From contig CAYGDW010000005.1 of the NCBI GenBank assembly GCA_964348755.1, positions 1 through 64,000 on the forward strand: DNA of 64,000 bases, read 5' to 3'. A model generated the notes under the pieces. It was not told the origin of the DNA, made no database searches, and saw nothing but the letters and a program-made list of their open reading frames with translations. A program made the position numbers and the translations under genes. This DNA comes from UBA7960 sp964348755. GTDB lineage: Bacteria > Bacteroidota > Bacteroidia > Bacteroidales > UBA7960. Shown here one piece after another: positions 52,097 through 61,094 of this stretch (the stretch's first letter is position 1; each line of letters starts with the position of its first letter).

Positions 52097-52102
52097 AAGG
52101 AG
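52097..52102 (+). promoter_or_regulatory. Strong Shine-Dalgarno site of rubrerythrin
   Basis: AAGGAG lies eight bases before the ATG at 52111. Most genes in this window have no such site, as is common in Bacteroidota. Confidence 0.6.
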
Positions 52103-52110
52103 AATTTATT

Positions 52111-52692
52111 ATGGAGACAAAAAGCATTAAAGGAACCCAGACTGAGAAGAATCTTTTGAAGTCATTTGCAGGCGAATCGCAGGCGGCTCGCCGTTACGAA
52201 ATGTACGCCAAGGTTGCCAGGCAGGAAGGCTACGAGCAGATTGCAGCCTTTTTTCAGGAAACTGCCGATCAGGAGCGTCAACATGCCAAAATGTTCTACA
52301 GCTACCTTGAGGGCGGCATGGTAGAGATTACCGCCAGCTATCCGGCCGGAACCGTTTCAACCACCGATGAGAATTTGCTTCATGCTGCCCAGGGCGAAAA
52401 TGAAGAATGGACAATGTTATACCCTAAGTTTGCCAGAATTGCCGAAGAAGAAGGTTTTAAGCGAATTGCCACCACCTTTAAGCTAATTGCCGCTGCAGAA
52501 AAAAACCACGAGGAGCGTTATCTTAAACTACTTTCCAGGGTTAAAGACGGATCTGTTTTTCAGCGGCCCGAAAAAATTAAGTGGTATTGTCGCAAGTGCG
52601 GTTATATTTACGAAGGCGAAAAGGCTTTGAAAAACTGCCCCACCTGCCAGCACCCGCAGGCTTATTTTGAGGAGTGGGTTGAGAATTACTAA
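52111..52692 (+). CDS. rbr: Rubrerythrin
   Basis: A 193-aa peroxide-reducing protein of anaerobes. The four-helix diiron domain (about 1-145) has the ligands Glu22, Glu55 and His58 in ERQH, with the second half carrying GENEEW and EKNHEER. The C-terminal rubredoxin-like domain binds Fe with Cys160, Cys163, Cys176 and Cys179. Length and motifs are standard, so both parts should work. It has a strong ribosome site and stands alone, which suits high expression under oxidative stress. It suggests an anaerobic or microaerobic lifestyle. Confidence 0.94.
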   Translation: METKSIKGTQTEKNLLKSFAGESQAARRYEMYAKVARQEGYEQIAAFFQETADQERQHAKMFYSYLEGGMVEITASYPAGTVSTTDENLLHAAQGENEEWTMLYPKFARIAEEEGFKRIATTFKLIAAAEKNHEERYLKLLSRVKDGSVFQRPEKIKWYCRKCGYIYEGEKALKNCPTCQHPQAYFEEWVENY

Positions 52693-52841
52693 GGCTCAAT
52701 AAGCGTCATTAATTTATTGATTTACCTCGAGGGTTATAAGCCCACTTACAAAGCCCCCGAAATTGGCATATAGTAAAAATTGTAAATAGCTGTAGGTCAG
52801 GTTTCAGGTCAATTATTTACAGTACGGTAATTGCTTACAAT

Positions 52842-52880
52842 ACGGATAATCACAAATCGAGAAGTGGTTATCCGTTTTGT
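52842..52880 (+). terminator. Possible terminator between rubrerythrin and the E1 gene
   Basis: ACGGATAATCAC (52842-52853) pairs with GTGGTTATCCGT (52864-52875) with one G-T step and is followed by TTTGTTGTT. It lies 150 bases past the rubrerythrin stop. Just before it are two similar words, TTACAGTACGG and TTACAATACGG, repeated in tandem. Confidence 0.45.
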
Positions 52881-52947
52881 TGTTAAAATTTTGATGAAGC
52901 GAATAATCCCGAACCGAATTAGATAGCCCCAAAGTTTTCTTTTTCTT

Positions 52948-55350
52948 TTAAAAAATCTCCGGATACTTGTCAGGATTGTATTGGTGCATAAGTCCATAAA
53001 TCTTTTCGAACACGTCTTCGGCATTTGGGTTTGAGAAATAGTCGCCGTCGGTGCTGTAAGCTGCGCGGTGCTCGCGTGCTGTTATGGTCCCTGGCTCGGC
53101 ATCAAGGTAAAGATAACCACCCTGCTCCTCAAGTACTTTTTGCATCATGTAAGCCGTGGCGCCTCCGGGCACATCCTCATCAAAAAACACAATCTTGTTG
53201 GTCTTTTTGAGTGATTCCACAATAGTGTGATGAATATCGAAGGGAATTAGCGACTGTACATCAATTAGTTCGACTGACACATTGTAATCTCTGAGTTGGT
53301 CTATTGCATCCATTGCAATTCTTACGCACGAGCCGTACGTTACCAAAGTAACATCCAGGCCTTGGTTCAGGATTTCTGGTTTTCCAAGGCTAATAGTAAA
53401 TTTGCCAATGTTTGAGGGTAGTTTTTCTTTAAGGCGGTATCCGTTTAGGGGCTCAATTACAATGGCGGGGTCGTCGCAAAGCATCAGGGTGTTGTAAAAT
53501 CCGGCTGCGCGGGTCATATCGCGCGGAACCAGCACATGCACCCCTCGCACTGAGTGTAGTAACATACCCATTGGGCTTCCCGAGTGCCAAATGCCTTCGA
53601 GGCGATGGCCGCGGGTACTAACAATAAGCGGGGCTTTTTGGCCGCCTACCGTGCGATAGCGTAAGGTGGCCAGGTCGTCGCTAAGTACCTGAAGGCCATA
53701 AAGCAGGTAGTCGAAGTATTGAATCTCAGCAATAGGGCGCAGGCCACGCATGGCCATACCAAGTCCTTGCCCTATAATGGTGGCTTCGCGTATGCCGGTA
53801 TCGGCAATTCGCAGCTGGCCATATTTCTTTTGAAGCCCTTCGAGGGTTTGGTTTACCCCGCCAATATTGCCCACATCCTCGCCAAAGATCATTGCCGCGG
53901 GGTATATGCCAAATATTTGGTCGTAATTGGCCAAAAGTATTTCGCGACCATTTACCAGGGGTGCATCATCAGCATATACAGGCGGTACTTCCTTTAGCTT
54001 CATGGGCGAAAGCGCTGACTCACTGTAAAGGTGCGAGCTGTAGCGCCTGAGATTGTCGGCCAGCGACTCTTTGAGCCAATTCTGCACCTTTAGCTTAAGC
54101 GATTCTTCGCTCACACAGTTGTGGCAGATCAGCCGCAGAATTTTCTTAGCCGCAGAGGTAATATCCTTGCGGATGGGTTCGCCAATACGACCCAAGTCTT
54201 TTATCAGGCTGTCAATTTTTTCCGATTTGCGGCAGTTGCAGTTTTCAATGTTCACCAGTTTAATAAACTCCTGGCGCATCTGCAAAATGGGTTTCTGGAA
54301 GTTATCCCAGGCATTCTTGCGGGCTTCCTTTACCCTGATTGCGGCGTTTTTCTCTATTTGGTCAAGTTCGTGGGCAGTAGCAATGCCTTTGTTTATGATC
54401 CACAGGCGCATCTGGCTAATGCAGTCATATTCTTTTTCCCATTCCAGTCTTACCTTGCTTTTGTAGCGCTCGTGCGATCCTGAGGTTGAGTGCCCTTGTG
54501 GCTGGGTAACCTCAGTAATGTGAAACAAAACTGGCACATGCTTCTTGCGTGCAAGGGCAACTCCATCCTGGTAAATTTTAACAAGGGCCTGATAGTCCCA
54601 GGCCTTTTCGCGGAAAATATAAATGCCTCTTTCCCCATTTTCTTTTATTTGCATTCCGGTTAGCGCTTCGGAGATGCTATTTTTGGCTGTTTGGTGTTCT
54701 CGTGGCACGCTTATGCCGTAGCCATCGTCCCATACCGACATTGCCAATGGTACCTGCAGCACTGCTGCAGCGTTGATGGTTTCCCAGAAATGCCCTTCGC
54801 TGGTGCTGGCATCGCCAATAGTGCCAAATGCCACCTCATTGCCATTATTGCTAAACTTTTTGAAGTCGTAGAGACCCTTCTCTTCCCTGAAAATTTTCGA
54901 AGCAAGGGCCAGCCCAAGCAGTCGTGGCATTTGCCCAGCGGTAGGGGAGATGTCGGCCGAGGAATTTTTCTGTTTGGTAAGGTCTTTCCAGTTGCCATGA
55001 TTGTCAATGCTGCGCGTGGCAAAGTGGTTGTTCATCATGCGGCCCCCGTTGTCGGGGTTAAAAGCCAGGTCGGTGTCACCATAAAGCTGGCTGAAAAAGT
55101 TTTCGAGGGTTATCATGCCGGTGGCTAGCATAAAGGTTTGGTCGCGGTAGTAGCCCGAGCGCCAATCGCCATCTTTAAACGCCCTGGCCATGGCTAATTG
55201 TGGCACTTCTTTGCCATCGCCAAATATGCCAAACTTGGCTTTGCCGGTAAGCACCTCGCGCCGACCCGAAAGGCTTGCCTGCCGGCTTTCGCAGGCTATA
55301 CGGTAATCAGTCAAAACCTCGATAATATACTCCTTTGTAAACTCTTTCAT
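52948..55350 (-). CDS. 2-oxo acid dehydrogenase E1, alpha and beta fused
   Basis: An 800-aa protein in which the alpha (about 1-420) and beta (about 460-800) parts of a TPP-dependent E1 are joined. The alpha part has the TPP motif GDASTSEGHFWETIN (179-193). The beta part has FGEDVGNIGGVNQT and DVQSLIPFD. E1 decarboxylates a 2-oxo acid and passes the acyl group to lipoyl-E2. Branched-chain 2-oxo acids or pyruvate are possible substrates. Fused forms of this size are known in Bacteroidota. No E2 or E3 gene is in the window. Confidence 0.87.
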   Translation of the reverse strand: MKEFTKEYIIEVLTDYRIACESRQASLSGRREVLTGKAKFGIFGDGKEVPQLAMARAFKDGDWRSGYYRDQTFMLATGMITLENFFSQLYGDTDLAFNPDNGGRMMNNHFATRSIDNHGNWKDLTKQKNSSADISPTAGQMPRLLGLALASKIFREEKGLYDFKKFSNNGNEVAFGTIGDASTSEGHFWETINAAAVLQVPLAMSVWDDGYGISVPREHQTAKNSISEALTGMQIKENGERGIYIFREKAWDYQALVKIYQDGVALARKKHVPVLFHITEVTQPQGHSTSGSHERYKSKVRLEWEKEYDCISQMRLWIINKGIATAHELDQIEKNAAIRVKEARKNAWDNFQKPILQMRQEFIKLVNIENCNCRKSEKIDSLIKDLGRIGEPIRKDITSAAKKILRLICHNCVSEESLKLKVQNWLKESLADNLRRYSSHLYSESALSPMKLKEVPPVYADDAPLVNGREILLANYDQIFGIYPAAMIFGEDVGNIGGVNQTLEGLQKKYGQLRIADTGIREATIIGQGLGMAMRGLRPIAEIQYFDYLLYGLQVLSDDLATLRYRTVGGQKAPLIVSTRGHRLEGIWHSGSPMGMLLHSVRGVHVLVPRDMTRAAGFYNTLMLCDDPAIVIEPLNGYRLKEKLPSNIGKFTISLGKPEILNQGLDVTLVTYGSCVRIAMDAIDQLRDYNVSVELIDVQSLIPFDIHHTIVESLKKTNKIVFFDEDVPGGATAYMMQKVLEEQGGYLYLDAEPGTITAREHRAAYSTDGDYFSNPNAEDVFEKIYGLMHQYNPDKYPEIF

Positions 55351-55402
55351 TTTTTGCCGTAATGGTTGATAAACAAGGTGAAGAAGGTTTTGTTTTTAGT
55401 AT

Positions 55403-55432
55403 AAAAGAAATGTAGCCCTGGTGGGGGCTACA
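55403..55432 (-). terminator. Terminator of the padR-pspC operon
   Basis: TGTAGCCC (55411-55418) pairs perfectly with GGGCTACA (55425-55432) around TGGTGG. On the minus strand the stem is followed by UUUCUUUU. It lies 59 bases past the pspC stop. Confidence 0.7.
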
Positions 55433-55490
55433 CAAAATTAATAAAATTGCATCATAAATTTTTTGTCCTTTCTTTGGCAAGTGAACAATC

Positions 55491-57155
55491 TCAGGCTGCT
55501 TTCGAACGGTTTATGGGTAGCTGCAAGCGGTTAAGTATGGTTACGGTTCCTGGCATGCCATAATTCATGGTAAGTTTTAGTGCGGGTGTTTTTTCGGGTT
55601 GGTGCAGTTGCGATGCCTCGTGCCTTAGGTACCAGCGTACATCAAGAGCATTCTTAAGCCCGTCTGTAACTTCAACAGGGGTATCTTCTGGTATATAAAT
55701 TTCAATAAAGACCTTTTGCGCCCGCCAGCCATCAGATTTTTCGAAACTGAAGAATGGGTCGAATATGATGGTGTTGCCGTCCTGCACCAGGCCGTAGGTA
55801 ATGCTCGAGGCATTGTCCATGGCAACCAGTGGGCTTATGCCCCTCGATTCCTTGGTTATCACAACTTTAATTTCGTTGGCCTGTGAGGTGCGTATGCGCA
55901 GGCGCGGTATACCGTTACGTTGGCCGGTTTCGGTAAGCCAGAGTAAATCCCAGCGTGCAGCCTTTACTTCGCTGCCGGGGCTAATTCCCAATTCCCGAAT
56001 TTTCTGCTCATCAACATCAAGAATAATTCGGCCTTGCGAAGGCATTTCAAGAATTATCTCCTGGGTAACGCTGCGCTGGCTCGAAAAGTTTCGGGCGCCG
56101 TTGAGCAAAACAAAAAGGCAAATGCCCAAACCCGCTACCCAAAGCATAAAAGCCACAAACCCAAAATACCTTACCTTTACATCAAACCCAAAGATAAGCC
56201 TTGCTCCCGAATATACCATGGCCAGAAACGGTATTCCAAGCAGAAGGATAATACCGATAACCGAAAGGTTGACAAAAGATTGGTTGTTGAAGAAAATTTC
56301 GGCAAGTGCTGGCAGTGAAAACATTCTAACGCCAAAGTCAGAATCTATCAAAACAGGGCCGCCCATCAGGGCTGAAGCAAAGCCCACCAGCAAAAACACC
56401 CCTAAAAACATTAGGAACAAACCCACCAGCACGGCCACTACCTTAGCCAGGCCTCTGAAAAAGACTCCGGCCGATCTGGCGAAGCTTGCCCTTGACCCGT
56501 CTGAATCCATCCTGAAATTTTTTTTTTGAAAAGTCTTTTGGGCTTCCTCCGAAAACTCATCAAGGTTTTTCCTAACCTCGCTCAGTTCCTCTTTAATGGT
56601 TTTTTCAATGTTAGAAATATTTACCTTTTCTCCCCGCATTTCGAGCTTTTCGGCAGTTGTACGCGCTTTGGGCACTACAATCCAGAGTATAAGGTAGAGT
56701 AATGGCCCAAAACCATACACAAAGGTAAACAGTACGAAGGCAATGCGTATCCAGGTGGGGTCGAGTTGAAAATATGCCCCCAGACCTCCGGATACTCCGC
56801 CCAATATGGCGTTGTCGGGGTCGCGATACAACCGGCGCTGGGTTTTCTCGGTGCGAACTCTTTTGGCGGCCGGCTCGCCACTGTCCTCTGGTTCGCCGCC
56901 AATCTGGTCGGGCTCGCCAAGCTGGCGTATTACATCTTCTACATCCTTGAGGCTTACAACCTGCTTGCTGTCGCTAATTTTTTGCTGAAGGGTTTCGGCT
57001 ATTCGGCTTTCAATATCAGCCATTATCTCGTCGCAGCCTTCGTCGGGCGTAAAATGACGGCGAACACTGGCCAGGTAATAGCCGAGCTTGTCATAAGCAT
57101 CCTCGTCAATATGGAATACTATGCCGCTTATGTTTACTGTCAGGGTCTTTTTCAT
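55491..57155 (-). CDS. PspC domain membrane protein
   Basis: A 554-aa protein. The N-terminal 95 residues form a helical region (FHIDEDAYDKLGYYLASVRRHF to EDVIRQLGEPD) similar to the HAAS/DUF1700-type domain often paired with PadR regulators. The PspC domain is at about residues 105-168 (RRLYRDPDNAILGGVSGGLGAYFQLDP, first part). Further membrane segments lie at about 230-365, and a beta-rich C-terminal region follows. It probably senses or controls envelope stress. padR lies 165 bases upstream on the same strand, an arrangement shared by many Bacteroidota. Confidence 0.82.
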   Translation of the reverse strand: MKKTLTVNISGIVFHIDEDAYDKLGYYLASVRRHFTPDEGCDEIMADIESRIAETLQQKISDSKQVVSLKDVEDVIRQLGEPDQIGGEPEDSGEPAAKRVRTEKTQRRLYRDPDNAILGGVSGGLGAYFQLDPTWIRIAFVLFTFVYGFGPLLYLILWIVVPKARTTAEKLEMRGEKVNISNIEKTIKEELSEVRKNLDEFSEEAQKTFQKKNFRMDSDGSRASFARSAGVFFRGLAKVVAVLVGLFLMFLGVFLLVGFASALMGGPVLIDSDFGVRMFSLPALAEIFFNNQSFVNLSVIGIILLLGIPFLAMVYSGARLIFGFDVKVRYFGFVAFMLWVAGLGICLFVLLNGARNFSSQRSVTQEIILEMPSQGRIILDVDEQKIRELGISPGSEVKAARWDLLWLTETGQRNGIPRLRIRTSQANEIKVVITKESRGISPLVAMDNASSITYGLVQDGNTIIFDPFFSFEKSDGWRAQKVFIEIYIPEDTPVEVTDGLKNALDVRWYLRHEASQLHQPEKTPALKLTMNYGMPGTVTILNRLQLPINRSKAA

Positions 57156-57320
57156 TTTTTTATTTTTTTTTGTTTGTTGATCTGGTGCAACGAATGTTAC
57201 TGAAAATTCTTTTAGGAGTTACCAATGGGCTTATGATCGCTGCATTTCTTCAATCTTAATTTTTTGATTTAAAGTGCTTTTGTCTTGTTAAATTTAAAAA
57301 AATTAATGCAACTATATGCA

Positions 57321-57653
57321 TTATTTTTCTGGTGTGGTGGCTTTCCCAACGGCTTCAACCAGTTCAGCCCAGGTCTTGCGCAATTCCTCAAGAAATTTTT
57401 CACCCAGAAGGGTTACTTTGTAGTATTTACGGGGTGGACCGCCCGAGGATTCTTCCCAGCGGTACGATAGCAGGCCGTCGTTTTTGAGCCGCGTTAGCAG
57501 GGGGTAAATGGTTCCTTCTACCACCAGCAGTTTCGACTCCTTCATGGCCTGTATCAAATCTGAAGCGTAGGCTTCTTTGGCCGATAAAAGCGAAAGAATG
57601 CACAGTTCGAGCACTCCTTTGCGCATTTGGGCCTTGGCATTTTCGAGGTTCAT
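57321..57653 (-). CDS. PadR family transcriptional regulator
   Basis: A 110-aa winged-helix protein with the PadR layout: an N-terminal helix with MRKGVLELCILSLLS, the recognition region AMKESKLLVVEGTIYPLLTRLKNDGLLSY, the wing SGGPPRKYYKVT, and a short C-terminal dimer helix. Such regulators repress their own operon in many bacteria. Two TACT-N11-AGTA sites in its upstream region, one over the -33 element, are likely binding sites. pspC follows downstream. Confidence 0.88.
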   Translation of the reverse strand: MNLENAKAQMRKGVLELCILSLLSAKEAYASDLIQAMKESKLLVVEGTIYPLLTRLKNDGLLSYRWEESSGGPPRKYYKVTLLGEKFLEELRKTWAELVEAVGKATTPEK

Positions 57654-57677
57654 GTTTAAAGTTTAATGGATCTTTTA

Positions 57678-57709
57678 CAAAAGTAAATAAAATTTTAATA
57701 CTATGCAAT
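57678..57709 (-). promoter_or_regulatory. padR promoter
   Basis: On the minus strand ATTG (57709-57706), 20 bases, then TACTTTTG (57685-57678), which fully matches the -7 box. The start codon is 24 bases on. The first PadR-like dyad overlaps the -33 element. Confidence 0.65.
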
Positions 57710-57717
57710 ACAAAGTA
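57699..57717. promoter_or_regulatory. PadR-like operator 1
   Basis: TACT-N11-AGTA, 19 bp, covering the -33 region of the padR promoter. Its inner 3' part (ACAA before AGTA) is shared with operator 2 at 57733-57751. Confidence 0.5.
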
Positions 57718-57732
57718 GTAAAAAAAATTTAT

Positions 57733-57751
57733 TACTGTGAAAAACAAAGTA
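57733..57751. promoter_or_regulatory. PadR-like operator 2
   Basis: A second TACT-N11-AGTA of 19 bp, 34 bp from the first by centres, close to three turns of the helix. It lies upstream of the -33 element. Confidence 0.5.
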
Positions 57752-57843
57752 GATTGTGTTGTAAGGCAGTGACATAACAAGCCGTTAATCAGCAATTTAA
57801 CAGCTTAAGGCAGGAAAATTATTTTTATTAATTGATAATTCAA

Positions 57844-58992
57844 TTAAAGCTCGCAGGCACCGTGGCTAATGTTTACCTGGTAGAAAACGGGTTCTTTCCC
57901 GAATTTTTCCGCGAAAGCAGCTTTTGCTTTTTCTTTATAATTTTGGATGGCCTCGGATTTAATCAAAGTAATTGTGCATCCTCCAAATCCACCTCCCATC
58001 ATACGCGAGCCCAGCACTCCACTGGTGTTTCGGGCCGTATCTACCAACAGGTCGAGTTCATGGCAGCTTACCATATATTTGTGTTGCAGGCCATGGTGCG
58101 ACTGGTACATAAGTTTTCCAACGTGTTCAATCTGTCCCTGCTGTAGTGCCTTGCAGGTTTCTTCAACCCTTTGGTTTTCTTCGGTTACATATACGCATCT
58201 GAGAAAAATTTCCTGGCCCAATATAGCCTTGTAAAGTTCCACATCTTTGGGGCGCACATCGCGCAGGCTTCTTACCCAGGGCATTTTCGACCGGAGCAGC
58301 ATTACTCCTTCCTGGCACTTGTAGCGACGGCTGTTGTATTCTGAGGTGGCAAGGCTATGCTTTACCCGGGTGTCGGTAAGAAAAAATTCGAAACCCTTAA
58401 GTTCGAGGAGGAAAAGCTCGTGCTTTAGCGAACCGCAGTCGAGTTTTATTACATGGCCTTGCTGGCCGTGCAAACTGGCAAACTGGTCCATAATACCACA
58501 TTTTACTCCGGCATGGTTGTGCTCGGCTCTTTGCCCAATTTTGGCCAATGTAAGTTTGTCAATGCCTAAGTTAAAGATGGAATTGAGCGCCAGGGCAAAT
58601 GTGCATTCGAGGGCAGCCGATGATGAAAGGCCTGCTCCTGTTGGAATATCGCCTCCAAAGGCTGCTTCAAAACCTTTAATTTGGTGGCCATCGACCTGTA
58701 GTTCCTTTATAACACCATAGGGATATTTGGCCCAATGAGGCAAATCATGGGCGGGGTGATTAACCTTAAACGCTACCGTTTGCTCAAAATCAACAGATGA
58801 AATAAGCACCTTATTGTCGCTGCGCGGTCTTATGGCCAGATACATCCTTTTGTCAATGGCGGCAGGAAGCACAAGGCCGTTGTTGTAGTCGGTATGCTCG
58901 CCAATTATATTTATGCGACCCGGAGCGGCAAAAAACCGAAACTCATCACCATATTCTTTTCTGAATGCTTCTTTAACCTTTATGTCTTTCAT
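57844..58992 (-). CDS. galK: Galactokinase
   Basis: A 382-aa GHMP kinase that makes galactose-1-phosphate, the entry to the Leloir pathway. The start is placed at MKDIKVKEAF (58992), as the longer frame adds an unlikely N-terminus. Motifs are the galactokinase signature GRINIIGEHTDYNNG, the ATP loop PTGAGLSSSAALE, and GGGFGGCTI near the C-terminus. The sugar symporter gene is 206 bases upstream on the same strand, which links uptake to phosphorylation. galT, galE and galM are not in the window. Confidence 0.95.
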   Translation of the reverse strand: MKDIKVKEAFRKEYGDEFRFFAAPGRINIIGEHTDYNNGLVLPAAIDKRMYLAIRPRSDNKVLISSVDFEQTVAFKVNHPAHDLPHWAKYPYGVIKELQVDGHQIKGFEAAFGGDIPTGAGLSSSAALECTFALALNSIFNLGIDKLTLAKIGQRAEHNHAGVKCGIMDQFASLHGQQGHVIKLDCGSLKHELFLLELKGFEFFLTDTRVKHSLATSEYNSRRYKCQEGVMLLRSKMPWVRSLRDVRPKDVELYKAILGQEIFLRCVYVTEENQRVEETCKALQQGQIEHVGKLMYQSHHGLQHKYMVSCHELDLLVDTARNTSGVLGSRMMGGGFGGCTITLIKSEAIQNYKEKAKAAFAEKFGKEPVFYQVNISHGACEL

Positions 58993-59198
58993 ATTGATTG
59001 TTATTTTGTATGATAGGTGTTGAGTATTGAAGGCAGTGTTATGGTTAAGCACAAATTGCGGTTGGTTTTAAAGATTAAAAGTTAAGGTTTCCGGATTATA
59101 AGCACACATTATGTCCGTAATGCTTTTTTACTCAGTCTTGCTTTAAAAATCGGGGGTTAGCGCCTCATTTTTCGCACTTTGCATATTGAAGTTTTCCG

Positions 59199-60839
59199 TT
59201 ACCAAAACACTGTATAAAGCACCACCAGAATGGTCAATAAAACATAGGCTGCGATGTTGAAATTTTTCGAGGTTTTGAAAGTTTCTTTAGGCAGTGGTAT
59301 TGATTTCGGGTTTTCGTCGGAATCGGCGCTTACAAGGCTCACCATTATTATAATTACAATTGTAATAATGCAGGTGTACATCATTTGGTCGAGAAATGGC
59401 ATTTCGATGGGCAGCCATTTGAGCAGTAGCGCAACAGGAATTGAAGAAACAACGCCAATTATTGCGGCTTTGCTGTTGGTTTTTTTCCAGAACAGACCCA
59501 TAAGGAACACAGCCAAAATGCCCGGACTTACAATGCCTGTATATTCTTGGATGTACTGAAACATTTGATTCATATTGCTGAGCAGTGGGGCCACCAAAAC
59601 GGCAATAACCAATGCAGCCAGCCCAGCAATGCGGCCTACCCCAACCAGATCAGAACCGTCTTTTTTCTTAGAGAAATATGGCTTGTAAATGTCCATTGTA
59701 AAGATAGTGGCTGTTGAGTTGAGCATTGAGGCCAGCGACGAAACTATTGCCGCGGTAAGTGCAGCCACAACCAGGCCTTTCAGGCCGGGAGGAATAAAAG
59801 TTCGAATAAGCCAGGGGTAAGATATATCTACGTTTACTGAGCCGTCGGCCCTCAAAAAATCGGTTTTAATGTTTTCAATAATGGCTGTTCCTTCGGGCTG
59901 TGTAAACAATACATAGGCAATAATGCCCGGGACAACCACAAATATAGGGAGGAGCAGTTTTAAAAAAGCAGCGAATACCAGTCCTTTTTGCGCTTCGGGC
60001 AGCGATTTTGCAGCCAGAGCGCGTTGAATGATATATTGGTTAAACCCGAAGTAATACAGGTTGGCCACCCACATGCCACCTATTAGCGCCCCAATTCCCG
60101 GGAGGTTCATAAATTGGGGGTTGTCTCGCTTAATGATCATGTGAAACTTTTCGCCTGCTGCAGAATAAATATGTTCAATTCCGGCCATAATGCCTCCGTC
60201 GGGGGTTACTTTATCAAGAGCTATAAGGGTAGTTATAAAACCGCCAACCAAAAGCAGTAAAACCTGAATTACGTCGGTCCAGGCCACAGCCGACAGCCCG
60301 CCCCATATTGAATAGGCGGCTGCAAAACAAGCAAGTCCCAGAATAAAGTAAAACATCAAAGACCCGTCGCCGTTGCCCATTATATTGTCGAGGGCCTTGG
60401 CACCCAAAAACAAAACGGATGTAAGGTTGACAAAAATGAAAAGGGCCACCCAAAAAACGGCCAAAATTGTTTTGAGGTTGGTGTTAAAGCGTTTTTCAAT
60501 AAATTCAGGAATGGTAAACAATCCTTGTTTGATAAATATTGGTATAAAAAACTTGGCAACCACAATCAGGGTAAGGGCGCCAATCCACTCGTAGGTGGCT
60601 ATAGCCAGCCCAATGGCAAAACCCGACCCCGCCATTCCGATAAACTGCTCGGCAGATATGTTGGCGGCTATCAGCGATGCCCCAATTGCCCAAAATGGTA
60701 AACTTTTACCTGCCAGAAAATAGTCTTTGGCGGTTTTCGTATGGCCTTTTTTGGTGCGCGAAACCCAAAGCCCAACTAACAATATAAGCATCCCATAAGC
60801 TGCAAAAATCAAATAATCGAGCGTTTGAAATGTATTCAT
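59199..60839 (-). CDS. Sodium/galactose symporter, vSGLT-like
   Basis: A 546-aa SSS-family symporter with about 14 membrane helices. It is very like Vibrio vSGLT over its whole length, including YFLAGKSLPFWAIGASLIAAN (first part), SAEQFIGMAGSG, NPQFMNLPGIGALIGG and FQYIQEYTGIVSPG. By that alignment the sugar-binding Gln and Glu are Gln65 and Glu84, the Asn before the Tyr pair is kept, and a Trp after the pair is Phe here. It probably brings galactose or glucose in with Na+. galK downstream makes galactose the likelier substrate. Confidence 0.88.
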   Translation of the reverse strand: MNTFQTLDYLIFAAYGMLILLVGLWVSRTKKGHTKTAKDYFLAGKSLPFWAIGASLIAANISAEQFIGMAGSGFAIGLAIATYEWIGALTLIVVAKFFIPIFIKQGLFTIPEFIEKRFNTNLKTILAVFWVALFIFVNLTSVLFLGAKALDNIMGNGDGSLMFYFILGLACFAAAYSIWGGLSAVAWTDVIQVLLLLVGGFITTLIALDKVTPDGGIMAGIEHIYSAAGEKFHMIIKRDNPQFMNLPGIGALIGGMWVANLYYFGFNQYIIQRALAAKSLPEAQKGLVFAAFLKLLLPIFVVVPGIIAYVLFTQPEGTAIIENIKTDFLRADGSVNVDISYPWLIRTFIPPGLKGLVVAALTAAIVSSLASMLNSTATIFTMDIYKPYFSKKKDGSDLVGVGRIAGLAALVIAVLVAPLLSNMNQMFQYIQEYTGIVSPGILAVFLMGLFWKKTNSKAAIIGVVSSIPVALLLKWLPIEMPFLDQMMYTCIITIVIIIMVSLVSADSDENPKSIPLPKETFKTSKNFNIAAYVLLTILVVLYTVFW

Positions 60840-61094
60840 TGAAAAGAATTTTTTATTGAATAGGCTGTATGGTGATATGAAAAAATAATGCGCAACGAAT
60901 TTATCAAATAAAACTAAAAGATAATTATGGCAATGAATCTAATTCAGCATATTAACGGCTACAAAAATGGATTGCTTGCTTGCCTGATAACTCGCGAATG
61001 TTTTGCCTGGACATTAAGCAGTCAAAATGGCAGTTTTCAATTGGTGGCATAACCTTTGGGAGTTACCACCCCAAATAACAAACATTTAAAAGAT

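Noticed and set aside
60927..61052. A 41-codon open frame in the symporter-htpG gap
   Set aside because: It has no ribosome site, no recognisable motif and is short enough to arise by chance.
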